64,000 nt of DNA. It comes from an uncultured Bacilli bacterium. Lineage in GTDB: Bacteria; Bacillota_I; Bacilli_A; RF39; UBA660. A program made the position numbers and the translations under genes. The stretch covers positions 1 to 64,000 of the forward strand of contig CAKOIQ010000001.1 of NCBI GenBank assembly GCA_934086935.1, written 5' to 3'. The notes under the pieces are model-generated. The model worked only from the letters and a program-made list of their open reading frames with translations. It had not been told where the DNA came from and searched no databases. The stretch's first letter is position 1. Every line of letters starts with the position of its first letter. Below are positions 10,101-18,799 of the stretch, piece after piece.

Positions 10101-10339
10101 TCAGAAGCTTTTATAATTACATATCCTTTTACTGTACTTAAATCGTTTAAGATTTCAGCATTATTACTAACATAGAGATTAGCGGATGAAATTACTTTTT
10201 CAGTATATTCCTTTTGTTCTCTAGCTTTTTGAGCTTTGAATGTTCGATTTAAAGAAATGCCAATTGTTATAGCAAAGAAGCCTAAAAGTCCAATTGCCAT
10301 AACTAATTCAATTAAAGTAAATCCTTTTTTATTTTTCAT
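7154..10339 (-). CDS. giant prepilin-like surface protein with Ig-like repeats and a Gly-rich tip
   Basis: A 1061-residue protein that begins MKNKKGFTLIELVMAIGLL, a type IV prepilin cleavage and N-methylation signal followed by the pilin helix. Pilins usually have 120-200 residues. After about 220 residues come Cys-containing modules (GNRTADAAWRRDGLSDFNVGC), then TKDAAGNVGKSS bacterial Ig-like segments, then three repeats of about 100 residues beginning PYQTISGGTVRAEIKW and ending YNYVAYVKN, and a Gly-rich C-terminal domain of about 270 residues (GGGQGGSSGKYIGGYGSDFY). It probably sits at the tip of a pilus or is anchored by the pilin helix and acts as an adhesin. It is a tandem paralogue of the next gene. 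No assembly ATPase or prepilin peptidase is in the window. Confidence 0.8.
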   Translation of the reverse strand: MKNKKGFTLIELVMAIGLLGFFAITIGISLNRTFKAQKAREQKEYTEKVISSANLYVSNNAEILNDLSTVKGYVIIKASDLISNGYLSENTINPSTKERISKDTEIKVSYDANGTIKIDLNKFNKEDYLQALDIYVELGNDKIKDYCFNGLGTVNLSYVDSEGNLNHDYIKTKDSNGNYENITCSSEKIDTAVAGTYRLTYNYKLKTGDIWKRATRKVIVVDNVPPICVITGNRTADAAWRRDGLSDFNVGCKDAGGCLKVNQPSSPLINIGTKDVTISDRSGNKTTCTLYVYSDQISPTCSQVSAPSTWTNQNRTLTVKCTDSLSGCKENTITKTISTSTKETTATTTDNAGNTKTCTLKALVDKAAPTTTLKASATTSTSSITFTGKAQDTLSGLVAYQFSTNSSITASSSGWTSITSTTASKTFTKTHSTIGSSTWYFYTKDAAGNVGKSSAITITIENPIPQKPTLNISNPYQTISGGTVRAEIKWTAGQKVNAYCVIPSNQSSSSCTWESVGTDVSEAVKYITLTGSPGTYNYVAYVKNTLNKISPVSAASFGQIMNTTPYTPQFSITNPRSTLSGGVVSSSLSWTQNQWAPIKYYCILKSGLDKSACVWNSVPETMTALNYNITLTGDPGNYYYVAYTKNSLGQDSAVSNSDYGTINPPTPNQPLIYISTTEANLYEGFSITSYLNGNDSLTQYCMIEDTNYNNIVARTADSCSWLSIPSTTLTFSYQKTVKGVYYFKLWVRNKWGVVSAASNIAEITITNKFSANYNPGVVDQGSGNWYIKFYNTTSIIFNKPVVVDIFMIGGGQGGSSGKYIGGYGSDFYGTWRYIEGLTCEGGSGGKGGDIYIIKQQKLDAGVTYTIEIGTGGAGGPYIEDDRSNSTQAQIGGVTGSYGGATKLYGNLIFSTNQYESQTGVDGSRAYRKSGASGGVGASVTGLNQPSRLSTGGGNGSLSFDDYSIDGYLYGAGGAGAPCVDENYVYSTTYGDTSKDGGTHGGGHAGQVIYTNPGTQATGGSSASNNFGAGGGGGATDRWNYALKTYAGGNGSSGILIIRNAR

Positions 10340-10413
10340 ACTATCACTCTATTCTACTCATATGTATTATATCAAAAGTATTTTGGTAAAAAAAGGGGTT
10401 ATATTTTAAATAT

Positions 10414-10440
10414 AAAAAAAGGATAGTTTAACTACCCTTT
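10414..10440 (-). terminator. terminator of the second giant prepilin gene
   Basis: The stem AAAGG.TAGTT/AACTA.CCTTT with one mismatch is followed on the minus strand by a T run. It overlaps the stop of the 10439-13111 gene, so the two paralogues are probably separate transcription units. Confidence 0.7.
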
Positions 10441-13111
10441 ATCTTGGATTTTTTGTTATTGTACATTGATTATAATTCACACATTCTGAACAATCTTTAG
10501 CGGTGTAATATAATGCTGAATAACAATTCCATTCTGGTCCATAGTAGTTGCCATTTGGATCAGTACTACTTGTTATGTGATACCATCCATATGTATGAGT
10601 ACCAGTTGATGAAGTAAATACTGATTCTTCAGCAAAATAATCATATGTCACAGTACTTAATTTATATATACTATATTTTACGGTTCCACTTCGAGGTTGA
10701 TTACGACATTTTAAAGCAGCAGCATATGTTCCTACTTCGCCGGCCGTAGAAATAATTAAATTGTTATTACTGTATGTTACATACCAACAATAGTATTTAT
10801 CACCATAAGCATTGACGTCACCTAGTACTACTTGAATTCCAATAGTATTTGATTCTGATGATACTAATCCGTAAATATTTTTAACCCAGGCTTTATAATA
10901 ATAGGTTCCCGGTGATGCGAAATAAACGGTTGTTGATCCTGATGTCCAATTAGATCCGACAAAGCATGATGATGTAGCACTTGGTGCTGGATCTGAAGCT
11001 GGTAAAATGCAATAAGCATTGACGTTTTGACCTGAAGTCCAGTTTGCAGTTAAAGTGGCATATGTACCTGCATTAGTGTAATAAGTATTTGATACTAGAC
11101 TAGGTGCTGATGGTGGAGTAGCATATATTTGCCCATAGCTTGCATTAGATACTGGTGATATTTCATTGTAAACATTTCTGACATAAGCTACATAGTTGTA
11201 ATACCCCGGTTCACCATAAATTGGAAATGAATAAGAAGCATAACTGCTATTAGTATCTACTGATTGCCATGAACATGACGAAACTGAATAATTTTGAGGA
11301 ATAACACAGAACGCATTAACATTTTGTCCATAAATCCATGAAACATTTGCAGTTATAGTTCCACCATTAGGAACGCTATATGGATTCAGATTTAGTAATG
11401 GAGCATTAGGTGTTGTATCAATAATGTCACCAAATGATGTGTTTGATACTGCCGATATTTTATTATAAGAATTTTTAACATAAGCTACATAGTAATATCT
11501 TCCTGGATTACCTGATAGAAATATATTTTGAACTGTTTCATTGATGCTAGTTGAAACGGTTTGCCAGCATGTTGAATTGACATCTGGTGCTCCAATATAA
11601 TTTGCTTGAACGCAATAGCTTGTTACATTTTGTCCAGAAGTCCATTTTATTTCAGCTCTTACAGTGCCACCAGTTCTAGTTTGATATGGATTAGATATGT
11701 TTAGGGTTGGAGCATTTGGAGTTGGTGATTCTATTGTAATTGTTGTGGCACTACTTTTTCCAACGTTTCCAGCAGCATCTTTACTATAAAAATACCAAGT
11801 TGAACTTCCTAATGAAGAAATTTCTTGTGTATATGTTTTTAATTCTTTAGTACTTGGAATAGTATTCCAACCTGATGATGATGCAGTTATATTTGAATTG
11901 GTACTAAATTGATACGCTACTAAACCACTTAATGTATCTTGAGCTTTTCCTGTTAATGTTATTGGTGTGGTACTTGATGTTGTTGAAGATGTTAATGTTG
12001 TCGTTGGAGCTGTTTTATCTACTAAAGCTTGTAAATTACATGTTGTAGTATTTCCAGCTAAATCAATTACTGTTACTGGTGTATTTTCTGTATCTGTAGA
12101 AATTGCCTTAGTTAGAGTATTTTCTTTACAACCACTTAAACTATCTGTACATTTCGCACTTAATGTTCGATTTTGATTGGTCCATGTTGATGGAACATTT
12201 TCTTGAGAACAAGTTGGTGGTATTTGATCTGAATATACATATAAAGTACATGTTGTTTTATTACCGGCTTTATCATATATGTCCACGTCTTTTGTTGCCA
12301 TATTTATTAGTGGTGATGATGGTTGTTTGACGGTTTGACATCCCCCATTATCTGAACATCCAACATTAAAACCAGATAAACCTTCATAACGCCATGCTGC
12401 ATTCGCTTCTCGATTTCCTCTAATATTACATATAGGGGGAACATTGTCTATTATTACAATATTTCTAGTTATTCTTTTCCAAGTTTCACTATTCATTAAT
12501 TTATAATTATAAATTATACGATAAGTACCAGGTGTTGTAGTATCTACTTTAGTATTTGTACAATTTATATTTTTATAGTTTCCATTATTATCTTTTTCAA
12601 CAATGTAATCTTTTTGAAAATCACCTAATTTATCAACATAAGTTAAAGTTGATTTTCCTAAATCATAAAAACAGTAATCTTTAATTGAATTATCACCTAA
12701 ATTAACATAAACATCTAAGGCTTGAAGGTAATCTTCATTAGTAGGATTTTCTAAATCAATTTTAATTGTTCCATTAGCATCATAGCTTATTTTAATTTTA
12801 GTGTTTTTGTCTACTTTTTCATTGGTAGTAGGATTAATTGTGTTTTCACTTAAATAGCCATTACTTATTAAATCACCTATTGTTATAAATACGAAACCTT
12901 TGACGGTACTTAGGTCATTTAAAATTTTATTATTATTACTGACATATAGATTCGATGATGAAACTAATTTTTCATTATATTCTTTTAATTCTCTAGTTTT
13001 TTGTGATTTGATATTTTTAGTTAAAGTTATTCCAATTGTTACAGCGAATAAACTTAAAAGTCCAATTGCTATTACTAATTCAATTAATGTAAAACCTTTT
13101 TTATTTTTCAT
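10439..13111 (-). CDS. giant prepilin-like surface protein, paralogue with a Cys-rich tip
   Basis: An 890-residue paralogue of the neighbouring gene. It has the same start (MKNKKGFTLIELVIAIGLL), the same Cys modules (GNREANAAWRYEGLSGFNVGC, TCSQENVPSTWTNQNRTL) and the same SKDAAGNVGKSS Ig-like unit, followed by three repeats of the PYQTRTGGTVRAEIKW type. It differs in the last 150 residues: in place of the Gly-rich domain it ends in a Cys-rich segment (YYTAKDCSECVNYNQC). A conserved shaft with exchanged tips suggests different ligands. The prepilin signal indicates membrane insertion and processing by a prepilin peptidase, which lies outside this window. Confidence 0.8.
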   Translation of the reverse strand: MKNKKGFTLIELVIAIGLLSLFAVTIGITLTKNIKSQKTRELKEYNEKLVSSSNLYVSNNNKILNDLSTVKGFVFITIGDLISNGYLSENTINPTTNEKVDKNTKIKISYDANGTIKIDLENPTNEDYLQALDVYVNLGDNSIKDYCFYDLGKSTLTYVDKLGDFQKDYIVEKDNNGNYKNINCTNTKVDTTTPGTYRIIYNYKLMNSETWKRITRNIVIIDNVPPICNIRGNREANAAWRYEGLSGFNVGCSDNGGCQTVKQPSSPLINMATKDVDIYDKAGNKTTCTLYVYSDQIPPTCSQENVPSTWTNQNRTLSAKCTDSLSGCKENTLTKAISTDTENTPVTVIDLAGNTTTCNLQALVDKTAPTTTLTSSTTSSTTPITLTGKAQDTLSGLVAYQFSTNSNITASSSGWNTIPSTKELKTYTQEISSLGSSTWYFYSKDAAGNVGKSSATTITIESPTPNAPTLNISNPYQTRTGGTVRAEIKWTSGQNVTSYCVQANYIGAPDVNSTCWQTVSTSINETVQNIFLSGNPGRYYYVAYVKNSYNKISAVSNTSFGDIIDTTPNAPLLNLNPYSVPNGGTITANVSWIYGQNVNAFCVIPQNYSVSSCSWQSVDTNSSYASYSFPIYGEPGYYNYVAYVRNVYNEISPVSNASYGQIYATPPSAPSLVSNTYYTNAGTYATLTANWTSGQNVNAYCILPASDPAPSATSSCFVGSNWTSGSTTVYFASPGTYYYKAWVKNIYGLVSSESNTIGIQVVLGDVNAYGDKYYCWYVTYSNNNLIISTAGEVGTYAAALKCRNQPRSGTVKYSIYKLSTVTYDYFAEESVFTSSTGTHTYGWYHITSSTDPNGNYYGPEWNCYSALYYTAKDCSECVNYNQCTITKNPR

Positions 13112-13153
13112 ATGATCACTTTATCCTAGCATGATTATAACAAAATTAAAACA

Positions 13154-13181
13154 TTAAAAAAAGAGATTTTTAATCTCTTAA
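13154..13181 (-). terminator. terminator after folD
   Basis: AAGAGATT/AATCTCTT (13161-13168 with 13172-13179) with a 3-base loop is followed on the minus strand by a T run. It overlaps the folD stop. Confidence 0.8.
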
Positions 13182-13985
13182 AGCGTTTGTAATGATATTT
13201 TCAATTAAAAGTACATTGGTAATTGGTCCAATCCCACCAGGTACTGGTGTACACATGGATGCTTTGTCCTCTATACTTTCAAAATCAACGTCACCTACCA
13301 TTTTACCATTTTCGAAATTAATTCCAACATCAATAAGAATTGCATTTTCTTTAATATAATCTTTAGTTAAAAATTTTGCTTTACCGATTGCCACAACTAT
13401 AACATCAGCTGTTTGTAATTCTTCTTTTAAATTTGTTGTTTTTGAATGGCAGATTGTTACAGTGGCATTCTTTTTAAGTAACTGAAAGATTAATGGTTTA
13501 CCAACAATATTACTTCTTCCCATGATAACAACTTTTTTACCGGTTATATCAATATTATAGTAATCTAATACTTCGATTACGGCTTTACTTGTGCATGGGA
13601 TGTTAGCATCTTCTTGTCCTAACATTAATTTACCGGCGTTAATGATGTTTAATCCTTCAATGTCTTTATGAGCAGGTAGTTCATTAATTAAGGAAGCACA
13701 AGTTTTTGGAAGAGGTTCTTGAAACATGATACCAGTTATTTCTGGATTATTTTTAACTTCATTAAAATTATTTTTAAATTCGGTTTCGTCTTTAGCCATT
13801 AATAATTTAAAATCAATGTCATATTTGGCACAATTTTTTTCAATTCGACCGATATAAACAGTACTAGCATCATCACCTTCAATTCCGAGAACTGCTAAAC
13901 AAGGATTTTTAGTTAGTTTTGCTTGTTTTGCAGTTATTCTTTCAATTATTTTTTCAGTTACGGGTTTACCTTCTAATATAATCAT
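13170..13985 (-). CDS. folD: methylene-THF dehydrogenase / methenyl-THF cyclohydrolase
   Basis: Interconverts methylene-, methenyl- and formyl-tetrahydrofolate. The Rossmann segment KKVVIMGRSNIVGKPLIFQLL and the C-terminal CTPVPGGIGPITNVLLIEN are diagnostic, and 271 residues is a usual length. The catalytic Tyr is Y44 in STVYIGRIEK; the expected Lys at Tyr+4 is Ile, and a Lys sits at Tyr+6 (K50), as in the clostridial YERGAxK variant. It starts one base after the stop of the cyclodeaminase-like gene, so the pair is co-translated. Confidence 0.95.
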   Translation of the reverse strand: MIILEGKPVTEKIIERITAKQAKLTKNPCLAVLGIEGDDASTVYIGRIEKNCAKYDIDFKLLMAKDETEFKNNFNEVKNNPEITGIMFQEPLPKTCASLINELPAHKDIEGLNIINAGKLMLGQEDANIPCTSKAVIEVLDYYNIDITGKKVVIMGRSNIVGKPLIFQLLKKNATVTICHSKTTNLKEELQTADVIVVAIGKAKFLTKDYIKENAILIDVGINFENGKMVGDVDFESIEDKASMCTPVPGGIGPITNVLLIENIITNALRD

Positions 13986-13986
13986 G

Positions 13987-14550
13987 TTACTCTCCTATAT
14001 ATATGTTTTCTATTTTTAATAAGTTTTGATTAAATTTATTTTTAATTTCTTCATTTTGAATACCATTTAAATTTATGTAGTAATTTTCATAACTTGATTT
14101 AATGGCTGCTTCACTTAGATATAAGCAAATATTATAATCACTTGATAGCATTTTATTTCCTACTTGAGATATTTCTTTTGATAAGTTCTTAGTTTCATAA
14201 GCAAGTTTTATAACGTCTAGTGCAAACTCGACTGCTTTTATGCATATTTCTTCATAACTTTGATAATCTTCTTTTATTGTTTTATATTTGTTTAGAAGTT
14301 TTTCTAGGATATCATTATCTTGATCGATTGAATTAAGTGATTTTTCTTTATTTGTTTGAGCTTTTGTAAGAATATCTTTAACTTTAGGTTCTACTTCTTG
14401 ATATTTAGGTTTACCTATTGTTAGGTTGCAACTGTAAATTATTAAGCTATTAATTGTTGATAAAACTAGTCCCACTACACTGCCTCCGGCAATGTGAGTG
14501 TTGGGATTTTCTAAATCATTTAAGATGTCTTTTATTTTATTTTGATACAT
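13987..14550 (-). CDS. cyclodeaminase/cyclohydrolase-family protein (FchA-like)
   Basis: A 187-residue all-helical protein. NTHIAGGSVVGLVLSTINSLI matches the PxPGGGSVAAL substrate-loop signature of the formiminotransferase-cyclodeaminase C-terminal domain and of FchA methenyl-THF cyclohydrolase. It lies directly before folD, which fits work on the same folate intermediate. Whether it hydrolyses methenyl-THF or deaminates formimino-THF cannot be read from the sequence. No formiminotransferase is nearby, so a cyclohydrolase role is more likely. Confidence 0.75.
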   Translation of the reverse strand: MYQNKIKDILNDLENPNTHIAGGSVVGLVLSTINSLIIYSCNLTIGKPKYQEVEPKVKDILTKAQTNKEKSLNSIDQDNDILEKLLNKYKTIKEDYQSYEEICIKAVEFALDVIKLAYETKNLSKEISQVGNKMLSSDYNICLYLSEAAIKSSYENYYINLNGIQNEEIKNKFNQNLLKIENIYIGE

Positions 14551-16038
14551 TTAACTCTCCATTACTTCTTTGATTTTTTGTTTTGCTTCGGCAACTGATT
14601 CTTCATTTGGCTGCATAACGTAAACATTGTAGTTACCAGTTGAATATGTTTTTTTACTTGCACCGGTTCCAGTGACAGCATAAGTTTCAATTTGCCATTT
14701 TATATTTTCATTTAATTGCATATTTATTAGTTTAGTTATGGTTTCTTGGCTGACATTAGTAATTAAACCCTTTGATAAATCTTTTAAAATTGTATTGTAC
14801 TTAGTGATTGTATTGGAACTAGTTAAAGCTTTATCCATCATAGCTTTTAAGATTTGTTGTTGATGAATCTGTCTAGCATTATCGCCTTCTTTATATTGAT
14901 ATCTGTTTCTAGCATATGTTAAGGCTTGTTCACCAGTTAATTTTTGATTACCGTATTTTATATATGTAACATTTTCACCGTTTTCTCGTTTAGAATTATC
15001 GGTGCAGACATAACCTAAGCCACAATCTATTCCTTGGCTGTAGCGATAATCAGGTTTTTCAACATTAACAGTTATCCCACCAAGGTTATTAATTATTTTA
15101 ACAAATGAAGTAAAATTTACACGAGCATAATAATTAACATCTATTCCATATAAGTTTCCTAAAGTTTTAGAACTTTCTTCTACTCCATAAATTCCAGCAT
15201 GAGTTAATTTGTCTTTAGCATTTTTAGATGCGAGAGTTACATAATAGTCTCTTGGTGTACTTAAAATTAATATTTTACTATTATCTGGATTAACGAAAAC
15301 TAAAATATTTACATCACTACGAGCGGATTTACGAACCGTACCTGATGTATCTACTCCACTTAAATAAACAACAAATGAATCTTTAGTAACATCAACATCT
15401 TTAAATTTATTAATTGTTTTAGTTTTAACATCAATGGTATCTAGTACTTTTAACTTAGTATCAGGATGTTCTTCTAAAAAGATATCCATTAAGGCTTCTT
15501 GCATAATTAACGCAACATTTTCATTATTTAGAATAGAATTAACAGCATCAATTTGTGAGTTATAATTTACTTCATTGATTTTAATCATATTTTTTAGTAA
15601 TGAAACTGCTGTCTGAACATTAGCTTCTTCAGGATTATAAATAGCTATATTTCTTCTTTTAATATCATTAATAGTTTTAAAATCACTATCTTCTTTAACA
15701 TAAATTGCATAACTTTCTGATCTTACTCCGTTATCAAAAATATCGTTAAAGAAATCAATTGTTCCAAATGCATAAAATATGCCAAGTGATTCAATTGCTA
15801 AAATTAAAATTGTGGCTATAACACAAACCATTTTAGCAGATAGTTTAGTTCTCCTATTTAAAAAATAAACTATTAGTAAAGTTATTATTCCAATAACAAT
15901 GATGGCTGGTATTAAATATTTTTTAGGTAAAACATTAAAGTATATAATAACATTTACAGCTAAAAGTGTTATTAATATTAATATAAATGATAATATTTTA
16001 TAAAATTTATTTGTAGTTTTTTTTGATTTTTTTGTCAT
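14551..16038 (-). CDS. LytR-CpsA-Psr family wall-polymer transferase
   Basis: LCP proteins attach teichoic acids or polysaccharides to peptidoglycan outside the membrane. The N-terminus has three hydrophobic helices (about residues 12-100). The LCP catalytic domain (about 225-430) shows SARSDVNILVFVNPD, ILSTPRDYYVTL, DKLTHAGIYG and YARNRYQYKEGDNARQIHQQ with the expected Asp and Arg residues. An additional segment at about 105-215 (TINDIKRRNIAIYNPEEANV) looks like half of a periplasmic-binding-type fold. The 495-residue length exceeds the 300-400 usual. GAGGCG precedes the ATG, and the stop abuts the next gene. Confidence 0.88.
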   Translation of the reverse strand: MTKKSKKTTNKFYKILSFILILITLLAVNVIIYFNVLPKKYLIPAIIVIGIITLLIVYFLNRRTKLSAKMVCVIATILILAIESLGIFYAFGTIDFFNDIFDNGVRSESYAIYVKEDSDFKTINDIKRRNIAIYNPEEANVQTAVSLLKNMIKINEVNYNSQIDAVNSILNNENVALIMQEALMDIFLEEHPDTKLKVLDTIDVKTKTINKFKDVDVTKDSFVVYLSGVDTSGTVRKSARSDVNILVFVNPDNSKILILSTPRDYYVTLASKNAKDKLTHAGIYGVEESSKTLGNLYGIDVNYYARVNFTSFVKIINNLGGITVNVEKPDYRYSQGIDCGLGYVCTDNSKRENGENVTYIKYGNQKLTGEQALTYARNRYQYKEGDNARQIHQQQILKAMMDKALTSSNTITKYNTILKDLSKGLITNVSQETITKLINMQLNENIKWQIETYAVTGTGASKKTYSTGNYNVYVMQPNEESVAEAKQKIKEVMES

Positions 16039-16078
16039 TTTTATCGCCTCATAAATAGTTTACCATAATAAATAAAAT

Positions 16079-16111
16079 AAAAAGCCTTTTATGTAAACAA
16101 AGGCCTTTTTA
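16079..16111 (-). terminator. terminator after the DUF2207-like gene
   Basis: The GCCTTT/AAAGGC stem is flanked by A and T runs and overlaps the stop of the 16109-17188 gene. Confidence 0.75.
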
Positions 16112-17188
16112 TTTGACAAAAATTTTATTTCTTTTTATTATTCCTAAAATTATTGGAAGTAATATTACTAAATATATATACCAATAATTAAAATGGAATA
16201 AGAGATTTACTAAAATTAATAATAAACCAAAAATGCTATAGAAGATATATATTAATTTATCAAAGAAGAAATATAGTAAAACTGTACATAATACATATGC
16301 TCCACTTAAAATCCATAATACATATTTTGTAATATTCTTCATTTTTTTACTTTTGTTAGTCTCTAATGAACGATTTTTTTCGATTTTAATTATTTCATCT
16401 AAAGCATCAACATTGGATTTATGTAAGAAAACATCGACTCCTACATGTTCTTGAGGAAGTGTTATTCTAACATTTATTTCTTCTTTAATTGTTGGAAAAT
16501 AAACATATGCACCTGCTTTATTACCATTTTCATAAGTTAATTCTTGAAGCACACCACTTTGATTACCATGCATCCACATATGATATAATTCATCTTTAGT
16601 TGGATAAGGTAATACGACTCTTAAATAGGTATTTTTAGCATTATATTTTAAATTCTTAAATGTATAGTTTAATTCTTTAATGTCATTATGTTTTACAACA
16701 ACATTAGTTACAGCGTATTGAAAATAAAATGCTACTTTTTTATTTTTAACAGGATAAAAAATCTTTAAATTTCCAGTTCCATCTTCATTATCTTGATAAG
16801 TATAACTATTATCTTGAGGTTCATCTAAATTAAGTTCTTTAAACTCTTTTGTTATTTTTGTATCTAGAGAATTAATGCTAAATTCGTCTTTATCACTAAC
16901 ATCAAATGCAGATACCTTTATAACACTGATACTTTGACCATTATAAATAGTACCATTATTTAAATCAACGGTTTTATTATCCCATGCTTTATCACCGAAA
17001 CTATAGTAATTAAGTTTACGAGATAAAAAATCAGTTGTTCCTTCAATAATCACCAATTCTTTGACATTTAAAGCCCCACCTATTTCAATTTCACTATCAA
17101 TATAGTGATCTATTACTTTATAATTTTCAGCATTAACCATGATTGGTAATACTAATGTCATAATTAATAATGTCAATATTTTTTTCAT
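16109..17188 (-). CDS. DUF2207-like predicted membrane protein
   Basis: A signal peptide (MKKILTLLIMTLVLPIMVNA) is followed by an extracellular beta-rich domain of about 250 residues (YKVIDHYIDSEIEIGGAL through VRITLPQEHVG) and two or three C-terminal transmembrane helices ending in a basic tail. This architecture matches the DUF2207 family of Gram-positive membrane proteins, whose function is unknown. AAGGTGG lies before the ATG. It is terminated separately from the LCP gene. Confidence 0.65.
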   Translation of the reverse strand: MKKILTLLIMTLVLPIMVNAENYKVIDHYIDSEIEIGGALNVKELVIIEGTTDFLSRKLNYYSFGDKAWDNKTVDLNNGTIYNGQSISVIKVSAFDVSDKDEFSINSLDTKITKEFKELNLDEPQDNSYTYQDNEDGTGNLKIFYPVKNKKVAFYFQYAVTNVVVKHNDIKELNYTFKNLKYNAKNTYLRVVLPYPTKDELYHMWMHGNQSGVLQELTYENGNKAGAYVYFPTIKEEINVRITLPQEHVGVDVFLHKSNVDALDEIIKIEKNRSLETNKSKKMKNITKYVLWILSGAYVLCTVLLYFFFDKLIYIFYSIFGLLLILVNLLFHFNYWYIYLVILLPIILGIIKRNKIFVK

Positions 17189-17213
17189 GTTACCACCTTT
17201 TAAATGATAACAT

Positions 17214-17411
17214 TTAATTTTTTCGTTGTAAAGTAATGATAAGAAAAAAGATGCTTGGAAAAATAATTAATGTTTCGATATGTGTAAATACTTCTTTTAA
17301 ATATGTTAATAAATTACCACCAATAATAAAGATATTTAAATAAATAATCCAAAACATTAAAGAATAGCTTATTAAGAATAAATACAATATTATTTTAATT
17401 AATCTTTGCAT
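17214..17411 (-). CDS. small two-helix membrane protein (doubtful)
   Basis: Sixty-five residues made of two hydrophobic helices (IILYLFLISYSLMFWIIY and IETLIIFPSIFFLIITL) with a basic C-terminus. I see no ribosome-binding site, and the ATG lies only about 13 bases past the terminator T run of the deacetylase gene, so translation would need read-through. It could be a real small protein coupled to the DUF2207-like gene, or an AT-rich chance ORF. Confidence 0.35.
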   Translation of the reverse strand: MQRLIKIILYLFLISYSLMFWIIYLNIFIIGGNLLTYLKEVFTHIETLIIFPSIFFLIITLQRKN

Positions 17412-17423
17412 AGTAAATTTTAT

Positions 17424-17453
17424 GAAAAAAAAGACATCTTATGAAGATATCTT
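17424..17453 (-). terminator. terminator after the polysaccharide deacetylase
   Basis: AGACATCTT pairs with AAGATATCT with one mismatch and is followed on the minus strand by eight T. It overlaps the stop of the 17439-18662 gene. Confidence 0.7.
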
Positions 17454-18662
17454 TGCTTTATTATAAACTTGTTGAGGTTCTAAAGTTATTCCTTTTCGTT
17501 TAAATAATTCTGATACAGTTACAATGTCATATCCCTGTTCATGAAAGTATGGAACTAGAATTTTAACTGCTTCTAGGGTTGTTTTATACAAATCATGGAA
17601 TAATATTATGTCACCATCTTTAGTTTGAGCTTTAGTAAGTTCTACTATTTTTTCGGTATTTCTACTTTCCCAATCTCTTGTATCAACGCTCCATTTGATG
17701 ATTGGCTTATCAATTACTTTTTTAATTTTTTCATTTGCTAATCCATAAGGTGGTCTAACTAATTCCATTGTTTTACCAGTGACACTTTTAAATAAATCGT
17801 TATTATCTGTTAATTTAAGTTTAGCTTTAGCAGGAGTTAATTTATTTAAATTAGAGTGATCAGTTGTATGATTTCCTACTTCGTAACCTCTACTAATTAC
17901 TTCCTTAACAATATTATTTTGAGGTTTAATCATGTAACCTACTTCAAAAAAAGTTGCTTTATAATCATATTCGTCTAAAACATCCATTATTGCAGTAGTG
18001 TATTTACTTGGTCCATCATCAAATGTAAATGAAATTATTTTATCATAGTTCTTTTTAGTTGTTGTCATAGGAACGTAGCTGTCATTTTCTTTAAATTTAA
18101 TGTTGATTATACCTTTTAATTCATTATAGTTAATATCAAAAGTATCGATTTCATTATCTTCAATTAGAAATAACTCTAATGAATCATCTTTTAAAAAGTA
18201 TTTATAATTATTAAATACTAACTTATCATAAGGAATATTCATATTTTTATTTGACATATATATTTTAATTTTATCTTTTAATCTTCCTTGATTTGTTACT
18301 ATTTTATCTAAACTGATAGAATTACCATCTTGATCAAAAATAAAACTGTCATATGAAGTTACTTTATTACCGGTATATTTATTAAATAAGATACTTATAT
18401 ATTTATCGATATAGTTTAATTGATAATCTATTTTATCTGCATATCCTTTTTTTATTCCTTTTAGGTAATTTTTGATTTGAAGATTAATATCATTATTTTT
18501 AAAATATGGATATGTTATAACTATTGTATCTATTTTAGTTTTTTTATCTAAATATAAGTAGTGGTCATTATTTTTGATGTTTACTACTTTAATTATCAAT
18601 GATGATAATACTATAATTAGCATTATCAATAAATATAAATTTTTATTATTTTTACTACTCAT
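17439..18662 (-). CDS. membrane-anchored polysaccharide/peptidoglycan deacetylase
   Basis: NodB-fold carbohydrate esterase (CE4) that removes N-acetyl groups from wall glycans outside the cell. There is one N-terminal transmembrane helix, then about 170 residues of a beta-rich region, then the NodB domain with all five motifs: TFDDGPS, HTTDHSNL (the metal His pair), RPPYG, VDTRDWE and LFHD. Metal-binding and catalytic residues are intact, so it should be active. It may protect the wall from lysozyme, as PgdA does; the exact substrate is not shown. Confidence 0.92.
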   Translation of the reverse strand: MSSKNNKNLYLLIMLIIVLSSLIIKVVNIKNNDHYLYLDKKTKIDTIVITYPYFKNNDINLQIKNYLKGIKKGYADKIDYQLNYIDKYISILFNKYTGNKVTSYDSFIFDQDGNSISLDKIVTNQGRLKDKIKIYMSNKNMNIPYDKLVFNNYKYFLKDDSLELFLIEDNEIDTFDINYNELKGIINIKFKENDSYVPMTTTKKNYDKIISFTFDDGPSKYTTAIMDVLDEYDYKATFFEVGYMIKPQNNIVKEVISRGYEVGNHTTDHSNLNKLTPAKAKLKLTDNNDLFKSVTGKTMELVRPPYGLANEKIKKVIDKPIIKWSVDTRDWESRNTEKIVELTKAQTKDGDIILFHDLYKTTLEAVKILVPYFHEQGYDIVTVSELFKRKGITLEPQQVYNKAKISS

Positions 18663-18757
18663 TTTTACCTCACATTTTTATTATAACTCTTTTTATTAAA
18701 ATTAAAAATGGTTTATGGTGTTTATCTAGAAATTTTCACGTTTTTGACAAAAAATTA

Positions 18758-18786
18758 TTGCACTTATTTGGTTATTATGTTATATT
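18758..18786 (+). promoter_or_regulatory. candidate promoter for the two tRNA genes
   Basis: TTGCAC (18758-18763), 17 bases, TATATT (18781-18786), ending 14 bases before the first tRNA. The TTGC -35 recurs at several minus-strand promoters in this window. Confidence 0.5.
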
Positions 18787-18799
18787 TAAGAAGTCATGT

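Noticed and set aside
18744..18749. TTGACA as the -35 of the tRNA promoter
   Set aside because: The nearest TATTAT is 23 bases away, too far; TTGCAC-N17-TATATT is better placed.
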